Under the pieces are notes generated by a model. It saw only the letters and a list, made by a program, of their open reading frames with translations. It did no database searches and had not been told where the DNA came from. Of a DNA stretch of 64,000 nt, positions 17,452 through 26,252 are shown piece by piece. Position 1 is the stretch's first letter, and the number at the start of each line of letters is the position of its first letter. A program made the position numbers and the translations under genes. This DNA is from Leifsonia tongyongensis (GTDB lineage: Bacteria > Actinomycetota > Actinomycetes > Actinomycetales > Microbacteriaceae): contig NZ_JAAGWY010000006.1 of NCBI RefSeq assembly GCF_010686705.1, positions 1-64,000 of the forward strand, written 5' to 3'.

Positions 17452-18420
17452 TCAGCCGGCCGACGCCGGGGAGCGGGATACGGTCAGCATCGTCCGGATC
17501 GTCGTCGACTGTTCCGCATCCAGAGCGAGGACGCTCCGCCTGTCCGGTCCCGACGTCGGCGTGCTCGCGGGTTCGATGGCGATCACGCGGGCACGGCGGA
17601 ACCACGGAAAGTCTGCGCTGTAGTTCAGCTCCTGCCAGAACCAGGCGTACGGCAGCTGGTCCGCGTCCCACTCGACCTCGACGGTGAGTCCGGTGCGCGT
17701 ATTGGTCACGCGGTACCACGGGCGCTCGAAGTCGGAGAGCCAGCCGAACACCAGCTGCGCGGTGCCCGGCGCGGGAAGCAGTGTGAGATCGAGGGGGTCG
17801 CCGGCCACTGTCGTGGCGTTCGGCCAGCCGAAACTCTCACCGGCTGCAACCGTTCCGTCCGTCTCCGGGTCGGCTGTGAACCTCCGTGCCCCGGTTTCGA
17901 TCCGGCACTCGTCGGAGAGCAGGTCGGCGCCGAACGCCGGATGCTGCACGTAGTCGAACTCGAGCGCCTGGGCGCTGAGGTTGGTCAGGCGGTCCTGCAC
18001 CTGAAGTGTTCCCTGATGCAGCCGGACCTCGCGTTCGATGCATACGGGCAGCGACAGCAGTTCAAGACGAAGGATGACGACGTTGTCGCGCGCATCGACG
18101 ACCGTCCACGCGGACACGGCCACCTCACCGTGGAAGCCGACAGCAGCACCGTGGACCGTTCGCGGCGCCCCGGCGTTCGGCGAGAGCGTCTGCCAGCCGC
18201 CGCGATACCCGGCGAAGAAGTTCGCGAACGAATCGGCGCTCACGTACGGCGCTCCGGCGAGCACCTGCTCGGCGCGGTCGCGCGACGGTGTCGACCACAT
18301 CACTTCGGAGCCCGAGGTGTTCTCGACCACCGAGAAGACCTCGGCGCCGCGTCGCGGATCGAGCACGACGGTGAGCAGCGGGCTCCGGAGGGTGATCGCG
18401 TGCTGGGGGATGACTGACAT
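17452..18420 (-). CDS. aldose 1-epimerase-like protein
   Basis: 322 residues of mostly beta structure with galactose-mutarotase-like blocks: GAEVFSVVENTSGSEVMW, GWQTLSPNAG, HGEVAVSAW, VQHPAF. It probably interconverts anomers of the operon's sugar, or binds it. The catalytic His/Glu pair cannot be assigned with certainty, so epimerase activity is unproven. Start ATG 18420 lies 14 nt after the lactonase stop. Confidence 0.7.
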   Translation of the reverse strand: MSVIPQHAITLRSPLLTVVLDPRRGAEVFSVVENTSGSEVMWSTPSRDRAEQVLAGAPYVSADSFANFFAGYRGGWQTLSPNAGAPRTVHGAAVGFHGEVAVSAWTVVDARDNVVILRLELLSLPVCIEREVRLHQGTLQVQDRLTNLSAQALEFDYVQHPAFGADLLSDECRIETGARRFTADPETDGTVAAGESFGWPNATTVAGDPLDLTLLPAPGTAQLVFGWLSDFERPWYRVTNTRTGLTVEVEWDADQLPYAWFWQELNYSADFPWFRRARVIAIEPASTPTSGPDRRSVLALDAEQSTTIRTMLTVSRSPASAG

Positions 18421-18434
18421 GACCACGATTCCGG

Positions 18435-19313
18435 CTAACCGGCGAACGCCGTGATCGGGACGCCGCGGGAGCCCGTCGCGACGGCGAACACGGAGCCGGC
18501 ATCGGGCTGGGCGATCAGCTTGTCGGCATCGAGGCCGGACGCGGCGCTCGTGATGTAGAGGGTGTCGTCCGCCCCGAAAGCGCATGAGGAAGGCTGCGTC
18601 ACCGGCATCGGAACGCGGCCGATGACCTGCCCGCGACGATCGACGCGTACGACCTGCGCGCCGCCCCACATCGCGATCCAGATGCCGCCTTCCTGGTCGA
18701 CGGCGAGCCCGTCAGGCAGGCCATCCTCTTCGTCGAAGGCGAGCAGCACCTCGAGCTCGCCGATCTCACCGCGGTCTGCGTCGAAGGGGGCGACCATGAG
18801 CCGGCGCGTCATCGAGTCGACGAGGTAGAACTCGGTGTCGTCGGCGTTCCAGCCGAGCCCGTTCGGCAGGGTGAGGCCCTCGTGCACGACCCGCGAGGCC
18901 GAGCCGCCGTCCCACACTCGCAACGCGCCCTGGCCTGGAACGAACTCCATGTGGTTGGTGCCCGCCCAGAGGCGTCCCCGCGAGTCGCATTTGGCGTCGT
19001 TGCTGCGCAGCTCGGGCGACACGAAGTCGGGCGCCACCAGCGCGAGCTCACCGTCGACGACGAAGCCATACCCGTCGGAGACGGCGACAGCGAACCCCGG
19101 GGCGCTCTGCCGCGGAACGGCTGCGCCGAGCATGGTGGCGAGCGTCACCGAGCGCTGGTCGCCGCTCGCGAGATCCGTTTCGAAAAGACCGCCGCGGGTG
19201 ATGTCCACCCACACCAGCCGACCCGTACGGTGGTCGAAGACCGGGCCTTCCCCCACCTCGGAGCGGGCGCGGATGACCACCTGCGGTTCGTCGTATTCCG
19301 TCACTGACGTCAT
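18435..19313 (-). CDS. SMP-30/gluconolactonase family lactonase
   Basis: 292-residue six-bladed propeller. The metal ligands of the family are visible: Glu22 in EVGEGPVFD, Asn in WAGTNHMEF, Asn in TLPNGLGWN, and Asp in EDGLPDGLAVD. The family hydrolyses aldonolactones to aldonates. It is the second gene of the operon, consistent with a step just before dehydration. Confidence 0.88.
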   Translation of the reverse strand: MTSVTEYDEPQVVIRARSEVGEGPVFDHRTGRLVWVDITRGGLFETDLASGDQRSVTLATMLGAAVPRQSAPGFAVAVSDGYGFVVDGELALVAPDFVSPELRSNDAKCDSRGRLWAGTNHMEFVPGQGALRVWDGGSASRVVHEGLTLPNGLGWNADDTEFYLVDSMTRRLMVAPFDADRGEIGELEVLLAFDEEDGLPDGLAVDQEGGIWIAMWGGAQVVRVDRRGQVIGRVPMPVTQPSSCAFGADDTLYITSAASGLDADKLIAQPDAGSVFAVATGSRGVPITAFAG

Positions 19314-19337
19314 TGTCGTTCCCTTTCGTCGCCCTGG

Positions 19338-20000
19338 CTAGAGCACCCCGTAGGCGCGGAAGGCCTCGGTTGCGCTCATCCCGTTCTCGATCGCCGCGCG
19401 GACGACGTTCTCAGCACTGGCCTTCTCCAGAGCTCGCGCGAGCACCTCGTCCTCCACGGCACGTGGGATGACGAGCACACCATCGATGTCGCCGACCACG
19501 AGATCGCCGGGCGTCACCGAGACACCGCCCACCTCGATCCCCACGCCGTAGTCACGCACGATCGTTCTGGCGCTCGAATCCTGCGCGTAGGTGCCCGTGC
19601 TGAAGACGGGGAAGCCCTGGCCGAGGACCTTCGCGGTGTCGCGGTGGAACCCGTGGACCACGGCTCCCGTCGCGCCGCGCATCTGCGCCGTGGCCGTGAG
19701 GATCTCGCCCCACATGGCCGCCTCCTGGGCCCCGCCGCGTGCGAGGTAGACCTCGCCGGGCTGGAGTGCGTCCAGCGCCTCGGTGAGGTAGCCGAACGGT
19801 TTGGTCTGCGGTCCGAAGACATCCGCGACGAGGACAGGCATCGCCCGGCCGGCGACCCGCATGCCCGGAAGCAGCGGACGGATCTCCGGGGGGAGGAACT
19901 GGTGGTAGAACCCGAGCTGGTCGAGGATGTCGCCGAGCACTGCGGTGTAGAGCTTCTCGTTGATCAGCGCGAAGCGTTCGGCGTCCGAGCCCTGGGTCAT
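19338..20000 (-). CDS. RraA / HMG-aldolase family protein
   Basis: 220 residues. The family core [21 protein letters not shown] carries the Arg-Asp pair (RD) used by class II pyruvate aldolases of this group. Members are 4-hydroxy-4-methyl-2-oxoglutarate/oxaloacetate-type aldolases or, without catalysis, RNase E regulators. In this operon an aldolase or decarboxylase on a keto acid is likely. First gene of the minus-strand operon; ATG 20000 is followed by the divergent GntR gene across a 95-bp control region. Confidence 0.78.
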   Translation of the reverse strand: MTQGSDAERFALINEKLYTAVLGDILDQLGFYHQFLPPEIRPLLPGMRVAGRAMPVLVADVFGPQTKPFGYLTEALDALQPGEVYLARGGAQEAAMWGEILTATAQMRGATGAVVHGFHRDTAKVLGQGFPVFSTGTYAQDSSARTIVRDYGVGIEVGGVSVTPGDLVVGDIDGVLVIPRAVEDEVLARALEKASAENVVRAAIENGMSATEAFRAYGVL

Positions 20001-20049
20001 CGGGTATCTGTTCCTGTCCGGTTTCGAGGTGACGATTGCGACGATCATA

Positions 20050-20075
20050 TGGACTTGTATACTTGTTTGCAAGTG
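20050..20075. promoter_or_regulatory. candidate GntR operator/promoter between the divergent genes
   Basis: Overlapping half-palindromes ACTTGTATACTTG (20053-20065) and ACTTG-TTTG-CAAGT (20061-20074) form the only AT-rich patch between the operon and the GntR gene. FCD-type GntR proteins bind TNGTATACNA-like sites, so this is a likely autoregulatory operator. Confidence 0.55.
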
Positions 20076-20095
20076 TTGTCGTGAGAGGAGTCGCC

Positions 20096-20854
20096 ATGTC
20101 GGCCGAGTCGCTGTCGGGTGATCCCGGTGCCCGCGTGCAGACGAGGGGTCGACCGTTCGAGGTGTTCGGCGAGTTGAGCCCTACCGCCCCACCGCCTCTG
20201 CGTGGTCGGCGGTCCGACTGGGTCTACCAGGAACTCAGCGATGCGATTCGAAGCCTCCGCCTGCCGCCGGGCGCAGCCTTGTCCGAACCGGCCGTGGCCG
20301 CCTGGCTCCAGGTCAGCCGCGCTCCGGCGCGCGAGGCGATAACCCGGCTGGCGGATCAGGGACTCGTCACTGTCGTGCCACAAGTGGGCACGCAGGTGGC
20401 GCCGATCTCGATGCGAGCGGTACGCGATGCGGTGTTCATCAGGAAGGCATTGGAGACGTCCGCCTTCCAGGATGCGGTCAGCACGAAGGAACTCGACACA
20501 CGGGAGCTACGCACCATCGTCGAGCGCAACCGGAAAGCTGCACTCGACAACGACCTCGAGGCGTTCATCGAAACCGACGATCGCCTGCACCAGCTCGTGT
20601 TCGCACTGGCCGGCGTTCCCGAGGTCTGGGGCCTCGTGCACGGTGCCAAGCTTCAGCTGGACCGGCTGCGGTACCTGAATCTCGCGGTGGCTATCGACAA
20701 CCCGGAGGTCGTCAGCGAGCACCAGCGGATCGTCGATGCTCTCGACGATCGCGACGAAGCGGCAGGCGTCGCCGTCATCCATCAGCACTCCTACCGCATC
20801 CTCGGCGACACCGAGGAGTTACGAAAAGAGCACGAGAGCTATTTCACCGCCTGA
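20096..20854 (+). CDS. GntR-family (FCD) regulator of the sugar-acid operon
   Basis: 252 residues. The winged helix is at about 38-105 ([41 protein letters not shown]) and the FCD ligand domain at about 110-240, with the usual metal/ligand residues in [11 protein letters not shown] and [10 protein letters not shown]. The first ~35 residues form a Gly/Pro-rich extension. ATG 20096 has GAGAGGAG upstream. Divergent placement suggests it represses the 20000-11560 operon and responds to an intermediate. Confidence 0.85.
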   Translation: MSAESLSGDPGARVQTRGRPFEVFGELSPTAPPPLRGRRSDWVYQELSDAIRSLRLPPGAALSEPAVAAWLQVSRAPAREAITRLADQGLVTVVPQVGTQVAPISMRAVRDAVFIRKALETSAFQDAVSTKELDTRELRTIVERNRKAALDNDLEAFIETDDRLHQLVFALAGVPEVWGLVHGAKLQLDRLRYLNLAVAIDNPEVVSEHQRIVDALDDRDEAAGVAVIHQHSYRILGDTEELRKEHESYFTA

Positions 20855-20857
20855 GAG

Positions 20858-21070
20858 TCACGACGACAGCGCCGCCAGCAGCCCCTCGAAGTCGTCGCGG
20901 CAGCCCTCGCAGCCCTTCAGGTGCGCAGCGATGGCCGGGTATCGGCGCGCGGCGTCCACTCCGGCGAGGATGAGTTCGACGTAGACGTGCATCAGCGACA
21001 TCGTCTTGTCGCAGCCGGCGTCGTCGGGCTCGGTGCGAAGGAAGGCAGCAAGGCTGGAGCGTGCGCTCAT
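20858..21070 (-). CDS. small zinc-binding anti-sigma candidate
   Basis: 70 residues containing HLKGCEGCRDDFEGLL, an H-x3-C-x2-C motif like the zinc site of ZAS-type anti-sigma factors, after a helical N-terminus. There is no transmembrane segment, so it would be a cytoplasmic sensor. It is coupled by a 4-bp ATGA overlap to the ECF sigma gene upstream, the usual arrangement. Much shorter than typical anti-sigma factors. Confidence 0.6.
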   Translation of the reverse strand: MSARSSLAAFLRTEPDDAGCDKTMSLMHVYVELILAGVDAARRYPAIAAHLKGCEGCRDDFEGLLAALSS

Positions 21071-21732
21071 CGGCTCTCCCTCCCGTCCGCATCCAGGTAA
21101 CCGTTAGTGACAAGGTAGACCCGCAACTTTCGTCGCGCATCGAACAGCGTCTTGTAAAGGGCGCCACGTGTGGTCTTCAGGCGGAGCGCCAGTGCATCGA
21201 TCGGGATGCCGTCGACGACGATGGCGAGGAAGACCATCCGCTGACGCCGCGTGAGCTGCGATTCCACCGCGACCCGCACCGCCGCGAGGAGCTCGGCGTC
21301 CTGCGAGGCGTCTTCGGGCGAGATCCCGAGCCGGTCGGGCAGACGATCCCAGTCGGGCCCGTCGAGCGGCACGGTGGGATGCTGCCAGAAATGGCGACCC
21401 ACCTTCGTCGAGACCTCGAACATCGCGAATTTGCACGCCCAGGTCGTGAACCGGCTCTCGCCACGGAATTCGTGGAGCCTGCGGATGACGGCGATCACCG
21501 CATCCCCTGCCGCCTGGTGTGCGAGGTCGTCGAGTTCGGGACCCGTGACCCGGATCGCCGCCGCCCGGCGTTGTACTTCGCCGTGTGAGACGCGCAGCAG
21601 CAGCTCATACAGTCGCGCGGTCGCGTCCTTCTGGATCGACCCGCCCGCGGTGAGAGTGCGTCGCCACTCGGCGGTCTCCGCTTCGGCCTCCGGCGACGGG
21701 CGCCACCGCGGCGTCGCATCGGGGGCGTCCAT
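21067..21732 (-). CDS. ECF-type RNA polymerase sigma factor
   Basis: 221 residues. Region 2 covers DLAHQAAGDAVIAVIRRLHEFRGESRFTTWACKFAMFEV, and region 4 covers LLAAVRVAVESQLTRRQRMVFLAIVVDGIPIDALALRLKTTRGALYKTLFDARRKLR (quoted here as one region at about 140-205). A long acidic N-terminal extension of ~30 residues precedes region 2. ATG 21732 gives the standard ECF length plus this extension. It is divergent from a secreted propeller gene, a plausible target. Confidence 0.85.
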   Translation of the reverse strand: MDAPDATPRWRPSPEAEAETAEWRRTLTAGGSIQKDATARLYELLLRVSHGEVQRRAAAIRVTGPELDDLAHQAAGDAVIAVIRRLHEFRGESRFTTWACKFAMFEVSTKVGRHFWQHPTVPLDGPDWDRLPDRLGISPEDASQDAELLAAVRVAVESQLTRRQRMVFLAIVVDGIPIDALALRLKTTRGALYKTLFDARRKLRVYLVTNGYLDADGRESR

Positions 21733-21868
21733 GTGCTCGATGCTACGGGTCGCGACCGAGCCTGAACCTGAGATTTCGCTGGGCGCGCCCGACCCGATGC
21801 GTAAGCATCCGCGCACGGCCGTCACTAACGCGGGGAAGCACCACCCATCGAAGAAACGAAGGAGAATC

Positions 21869-23002
21869 ATGAGAACCGCAGTTCGTCTTGCTCTTGCGGG
21901 AGTGGCGGCCGTCGCCGCGACCGCGCTCTTCGCCACCCCTGCACTGGCCTCGACGCCGCCGGCCGGGTTCGGTCATTCCACTCCGGCCGTCTTCGTGCAG
22001 ACCGACGGTCTCGGCGGCAATGCAGTCGTCGCCTACGACCGTGCACCCGACGGATCACTGCACCAGGCGGGCACCTACCCGACAGGGGGTCTCGGCGGTG
22101 CGCTCGCGGGATCTGTCGTCGATCACCTCGCCTCCCAGGGGTCGCTCGTCTCCGATCGAGGGCTGTTGTACGCGGTGAACGCCGGAAGCAACACGGTGAC
22201 CGTCTTCCTCATCCGCGGTGACAGGCTCATCCGCCTCGAGACTCTCGGTTCGGGTGGCGCCTTTCCTGTCAGCGTCACGACGCACGGTTCGCTGGTCTAC
22301 GTGCTGAACGCGCGAAACGGAGGCACCGTCCAGGGCTATCTGCGGGTGGGCGATTTCCTGGTGCGGGTTCCGTCCTGGAACCGCGCTCTGGGGCTGGATG
22401 CGAACCTCACGCCCGAATTCACCAGTACTCCCGGGCAGGTCGCGTTCACACCTGACGGATCGAAGCTCGTCGTCACGACGAAAGGCAACGGCAGCGCGAT
22501 CGATGTCTACGGGGTGAACCGCCTCGGCGCGCTCACCGCACAGCCCGTGAAGAACGTGGAGCCGGGAGCGGTCCCGTTCGCCGTGACGTTCGACGCCGGC
22601 GGAAACCTGGTGGTCGCCGAGGCCGGAACGAACTCGGTCGCGACGTTCAGCATCCACTCCGACGGCACGCTCGGGCTGATCGCCCAGGCAGCCACAGGCC
22701 AGGCGGCGACCTGCTGGATCGCGGGGGCGGGCGCATCCTTCTTCGCGTCGAACGCCGGCAGCGGAAGCGTCTCCGGTTACAGCGACACCGGCAGCGGTGC
22801 GCTCGCGGCACTGGGCAACACCGCCACCGATGCGGGGACCGTGGATGCCGCCGCGACCGCAGACGGCGGGTTCCTCTACGTCCAGGCCGGGAAGGCCGGC
22901 ATCGTCGACGCGTTCCGTGTCGGGGCAGGTGGCAGCCTGACCGCGGTCGGCTCGGTCGTCGTCCCCGGCGCCACAGGCGGAGAGGGCATCGCAGCTCCGT
23001 AA
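21869..23002 (+). CDS. secreted beta-propeller (lactonase-like) protein
   Basis: 377 residues with a Sec signal peptide (RTAVRLALAGVAAVAATALF, cleavage after ATPALAS). The mature part has propeller repeats of the form LVYVLNARNGGTVQGYL, KLVVTTKGNGSAIDVYG, NLVVAEAGTNSVATFSI, FLYVQAGKAGIVDAFRV. This resembles the 6-phosphogluconolactonase/YVTN fold, but no catalytic residues can be assigned and it is exported, so enzymatic activity is doubtful. ATG 21869 has AAGGAG upstream. Its position opposite the ECF sigma gene suggests it belongs to that regulon. Confidence 0.78.
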   Translation: MRTAVRLALAGVAAVAATALFATPALASTPPAGFGHSTPAVFVQTDGLGGNAVVAYDRAPDGSLHQAGTYPTGGLGGALAGSVVDHLASQGSLVSDRGLLYAVNAGSNTVTVFLIRGDRLIRLETLGSGGAFPVSVTTHGSLVYVLNARNGGTVQGYLRVGDFLVRVPSWNRALGLDANLTPEFTSTPGQVAFTPDGSKLVVTTKGNGSAIDVYGVNRLGALTAQPVKNVEPGAVPFAVTFDAGGNLVVAEAGTNSVATFSIHSDGTLGLIAQAATGQAATCWIAGAGASFFASNAGSGSVSGYSDTGSGALAALGNTATDAGTVDAAATADGGFLYVQAGKAGIVDAFRVGAGGSLTAVGSVVVPGATGGEGIAAP

Positions 23003-23018
23003 CCCGGCGGATGCATCA

Positions 23019-23075
23019 CGAGAGGTGCGAGAAGTGGCGGATGCGCGTTGTCGAGACCACTTTTCGCACCTCTCG
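23019..23075. repeat. 57-bp intergenic palindrome (copy B)
   Basis: CGAGAGGTGCGAGAAGTGG (23019-23037) pairs with CCACTTTTCGCACCTCTCG (23057-23075); 18 of 19 positions are Watson-Crick pairs and one is G-T. There is no T-tract. It starts 17 bp after the propeller stop and lies ahead of the deaminase gene, consistent with terminator function. Confidence 0.75.
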
Positions 23076-23127
23076 ACGTGTGCGCAACCCCCTGTGCCCG
23101 GTGACGCCGCGGTGGGAGGATCATGCC

Positions 23128-24156
23128 ATGACCGACGCGACGAGCGACCTCTTCACCCTTCCGAAGGCCGAACTCCACCTGCACATCGAGGGCACGCTCG
23201 AGCCTGAGCTCGCATTCGAGCTCGCCGACCGTAACCGCATCCGGCTGCCCTACGAGTCTGTCGACCAGCTCGCGTCGCGGTATTCGTTCACCGACCTGCA
23301 GTCGTTCCTCGATCTGTACTACGCCACGATGACGGTGCTCCGCACCGAGGACGATTTCGCCGAGCTGACCCGCCGCTATCTCCGGCGCGCGACCGCACAG
23401 GGCGTGCGGCACGCCGAGATCTTCTTCGACCCGCAGGCGCATGTCTCCCGCGGAGTGCCGTTCGAGGCGGTAGTCGACGGGATCGGTGCGGCGCTCGCCG
23501 AGGCGGCCCGCGACCAGGACGTGTCGGGCGGGCTCATCCTGTGCTTCCTCCGAGACCGGCCGGTCGTCGAGGCGGAACAGATCCTCACGACTGCGCTCGC
23601 GCGCGTCGACACCCTGATCGGCGTCGGCCTCGATTCGGCGGAGGTCGGGTATCCGCCGTCGCTGTTCGCCGACGTCTTCGGGCGGGCGCGAGCCGCCGGT
23701 CTGCATGCCGTCGCCCACGCCGGCGAGGAAGGGCCGGCCTCGTACATCGGCGAAGCTCTCGACCTGCTGGAGGCGGAGCGAATCGACCACGGCATCCGCG
23801 CTGTGGAGGACCCCGCGCTCGTGGGGCGGCTCGCGCATGAGGAGACCGCTCTTACCGTGTGCCCGCTGTCGAATGTGCGGCTGCGCGCCGTGCCCGACCT
23901 GACCGCGCATCCGCTTCGGTCCTTGATGGATGCGGGCGTGCGGGTCACCGTCAACTCCGACGACCCCGCCTATTTCGGCGGCTACATCGGCGACAATTTC
24001 GTCGCGGTCCAGGATGCGCTCGAGCTCACCGACCTCGACATGATGCGGATTGCCCAGAACTCGGTGGAGTCCGCGTTCGCTCCGCTCGACCGCAAGGTCG
24101 CGCTGCTGCACGAGATCGACGGATGGGCGGCCCGAGCGGGCGTTCCCCTCACCTGA
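23128..24156 (+). CDS. adenine deaminase (Aah1-type, adenosine deaminase superfamily)
   Basis: 342-residue metal-dependent deaminase. Zinc residues: HLHIEG near the N-terminus, His in AVAHAGEEGP with the catalytic Glu, and NSDDPAYFGGY with the Asp. The strings AHAGEEGP and DDPAYFGGYI are typical of the fungal Aah1/Pseudomonas PA0148 branch that acts on adenine rather than adenosine. Start ATG 23128 with GGGAGGA upstream. It meets the cytosine deaminase gene tail to tail, making a base-salvage locus. Confidence 0.82.
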   Translation: MTDATSDLFTLPKAELHLHIEGTLEPELAFELADRNRIRLPYESVDQLASRYSFTDLQSFLDLYYATMTVLRTEDDFAELTRRYLRRATAQGVRHAEIFFDPQAHVSRGVPFEAVVDGIGAALAEAARDQDVSGGLILCFLRDRPVVEAEQILTTALARVDTLIGVGLDSAEVGYPPSLFADVFGRARAAGLHAVAHAGEEGPASYIGEALDLLEAERIDHGIRAVEDPALVGRLAHEETALTVCPLSNVRLRAVPDLTAHPLRSLMDAGVRVTVNSDDPAYFGGYIGDNFVAVQDALELTDLDMMRIAQNSVESAFAPLDRKVALLHEIDGWAARAGVPLT

Positions 24157-24169
24157 GCGCGCGCCGGGG

Positions 24170-24673
24170 TCAGTCCTCGCCGATGTCCTCGTTCCAGAGG
24201 TCGGGGTTGGCTTCGGTGAAGGCGCGCATCCGCTCGATCAGGAGGGGATCGTTGACCACCGTGACCTCCACGCCGTTCTCGGCCAGCCACTCCTGGCCGC
24301 CGCGGAAGGTGAGGTCGTCGCCGACGATGACCCGCCCGATCCCGAACTGGCGAACCAGCCCGGAGCAGTACCAGCAGGGCGACAACGTGGTCACCATGAC
24401 GGTGTCGCGATAGCTGCGCTGGCGTCCGGCGTTGCGGAAGGCGTTCGTCTCGGCGTGCATGGACGCGTCACCGTCCTGCACGCGGCGGTTGTGGCCGCGG
24501 CCGAGCAGGCGACCGTCTGCGGTGAACAGGGCCGCGCCGATCGGGATGCCGCCCTCGTCGCCGCCGAGCCGCGCCTCTTCGGCCGCGATGGCCAGCTTCT
24601 CGGCATCCGTCGGATACAGCATCTCGGATGGGGTGAAGCGCCCGGCTGTGTCGTTCATGTTCGGGCCGGTCAT
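24170..24673 (-). CDS. cytosine deaminase, yeast FCY1 type
   Basis: 167-residue CDA-fold protein. Zinc/catalytic motifs are MHAETNAF (His and catalytic Glu) and SPCWYCSGLV (two Cys). The C-terminus DLWNEDIGED resembles the DWFEDIGE tail of yeast Fcy1, unlike the TIM-barrel bacterial CodA. ATG 24673 forms an ATGA overlap with the permease; ATG 24658 would shorten it by five residues. The neighbour supplies the imported base. Confidence 0.8.
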   Translation of the reverse strand: MTGPNMNDTAGRFTPSEMLYPTDAEKLAIAAEEARLGGDEGGIPIGAALFTADGRLLGRGHNRRVQDGDASMHAETNAFRNAGRQRSYRDTVMVTTLSPCWYCSGLVRQFGIGRVIVGDDLTFRGGQEWLAENGVEVTVVNDPLLIERMRAFTEANPDLWNEDIGED

Positions 24674-26124
24674 GCCACGTCGTCCGCCGCGTCGACGCCG
24701 ACCACGACGGTCGGCGCTCCCGAGAACGGCGCCCCGAGCCTCACCCGGAACGCCCGGAAGAGCACCCAGTACAGCACCCCGGCGACGACGAAGCCGACCA
24801 GGGGGGTGAGGTCGCCGATCTGCGGAGCGGCCTGGACGACGAGGCCGGTATAGAAGACCTGGTTGGAGAACAGACCGATGGAGACGATGCCCGCGACGAC
24901 GAGCGAGATGGCTCCGGCCGGGTTGCGGTACTTCGCGTGGTCGGGAACAATGCTGGCGATCTCCGTTCCGCGGCGCAGCAGGCGGTCGGTGAGCACGATG
25001 CCGAGCCAGGGCGCGATCCAGTAGGCGATCACCAGCAGGAAGTTCTCGTACTTGGTGCCCGCGTCGGCAAGCGCGGCCCAGGCGATGAAGAAGCCGAGGA
25101 CCCCGAACCCGAGAGCGACGATCGCGCGCCGGAGCCGGAACGGGATCTTGATGCCGGCAGCCAGGAACGACATCGCGCCCGAGTAGATGTTGAGGGCGTT
25201 CGCGGCGATCGCCCCGATCGCGATCGCGAGAAGGGTCAGGTCGCGGATGACCGTCGGCATGGTCGCCGTGAACGAGGTCGTCGGGTCGTCGAGGTTGAAG
25301 CCGGCGATCGTCGCAGCGGCAGCGCCGGCCGCCATGAGGACGATGCAGCTGATGAAGTTGCCGAGTCCCGCAGCCCAGCCGATGGCCTTCGCGCTCGTGT
25401 TCGCGGGCAGGTAGCGGCTGTAGTCGGAGGCGTACGGGTTCCAGCCTGCGGCGTACCCGAAGGCGGCGGCCGCGGTGAGCGTGAAGCCCGCGAAGCTGAA
25501 GCCGCCGCCCTTGACGGGACCAGCGAGGTTCGCGTGCAGGAAGATCGTGATCGTCGCCACCAGGAAGATCGCACCGAGCACGTAGCTCGCGTAGCGCTCG
25601 AACACCTGCACCAGGTCGTGGCCGATGAACGCGACGGCGACCTCGATCACCACGACGATGAGGAGGGCCAGCACCGTCGACATGCCGGTGAGGGTCGCGA
25701 GAGCGAACGCTCCGCTGACCGAGTTGACAGCGAACCAGCCGAGACCGGCCATGACGGTGTTGAGCGCGCTCGGCAGGATGTTGCCGCGGCTGCCGAAGGC
25801 GGTTCGCCCGATGACCATCTGGGCGAGTCCCTCGCGCGGACCCCAGGTGGACAGGATTCCCTGTGTGAGCGCTCCGAGCGCCGTGCCGAACGCGAGCGCG
25901 ATCATCGCGTTCCAGAAATCGAGTTTGAAGATCGCAATGGCGAGGACACCGACGAAGATGGTCGCGAACTCGAGGTTCGGCGCCGTCCAGGTCGCCAGCA
26001 GCTGCCACGGCGAGCCGTGGCGCCTGTCGAGAGGGATCGCCTCGATGCCACCGGACTCGATGGTCGCGGCGCTGCTGCGAGGTGCGGTGGCGTGGAGGGC
26101 GTCTGTCGCCGGGGCATTGGTCAT
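24670..26124 (-). CDS. NCS1-family purine/cytosine permease
   Basis: 484 residues with about twelve membrane helices and NCS1 blocks: NLEFATIFVGVLAIAIF, ILSTWGPREGLAQMVIGRTAFG, AGWNPYASDYSRYLP, NIYSGAMSFLAAGIKIP. It probably imports cytosine and/or purine bases by cation symport. First gene of a two-gene operon with the cytosine deaminase. The start is leaderless: TATAGT lies 7 nt before ATG 26124. Confidence 0.88.
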   Translation of the reverse strand: MTNAPATDALHATAPRSSAATIESGGIEAIPLDRRHGSPWQLLATWTAPNLEFATIFVGVLAIAIFKLDFWNAMIALAFGTALGALTQGILSTWGPREGLAQMVIGRTAFGSRGNILPSALNTVMAGLGWFAVNSVSGAFALATLTGMSTVLALLIVVVIEVAVAFIGHDLVQVFERYASYVLGAIFLVATITIFLHANLAGPVKGGGFSFAGFTLTAAAAFGYAAGWNPYASDYSRYLPANTSAKAIGWAAGLGNFISCIVLMAAGAAAATIAGFNLDDPTTSFTATMPTVIRDLTLLAIAIGAIAANALNIYSGAMSFLAAGIKIPFRLRRAIVALGFGVLGFFIAWAALADAGTKYENFLLVIAYWIAPWLGIVLTDRLLRRGTEIASIVPDHAKYRNPAGAISLVVAGIVSIGLFSNQVFYTGLVVQAAPQIGDLTPLVGFVVAGVLYWVLFRAFRVRLGAPFSGAPTVVVGVDAADDVA

Positions 26125-26131
26125 GTTGGGA

Positions 26132-26137
26132 ACTATA
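26132..26137 (-). promoter_or_regulatory. -10 box of the leaderless permease operon
   Basis: TATAGT on the minus strand, 7 nt before ATG 26124, with no ribosome site between. It is the best match to TATAAT among the leaderless promoters in this window. Confidence 0.65.
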
Positions 26138-26195
26138 GGGTCGTCCGGGCCTCAGCAGTACCTCGGGCCACGGATTTCACAAGACATTTACACAG

Positions 26196-26244
26196 GAGGG
26201 CGCGGACGGGGTGTACACAACTTCTGCCACCCGCCCGCGCCCTC
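26196..26244 (-). terminator. hairpin after the HesB-like gene
   Basis: GAGGGCGCGGACGGG (26196-26210) pairs with CCCGCCCGCGCCCTC (26230-26244), one mismatch, 19-nt loop, no T-tract. It begins 8 bp beyond the stop of the minus-strand gene that ends at 26253. Confidence 0.6.
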
Positions 26245-26252
26245 GGCAACTG

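Noticed and set aside
16591-18417. 608-codon plus-strand frame opposite an SDR and the epimerase-like gene
   Set aside because: Same antisense artefact.
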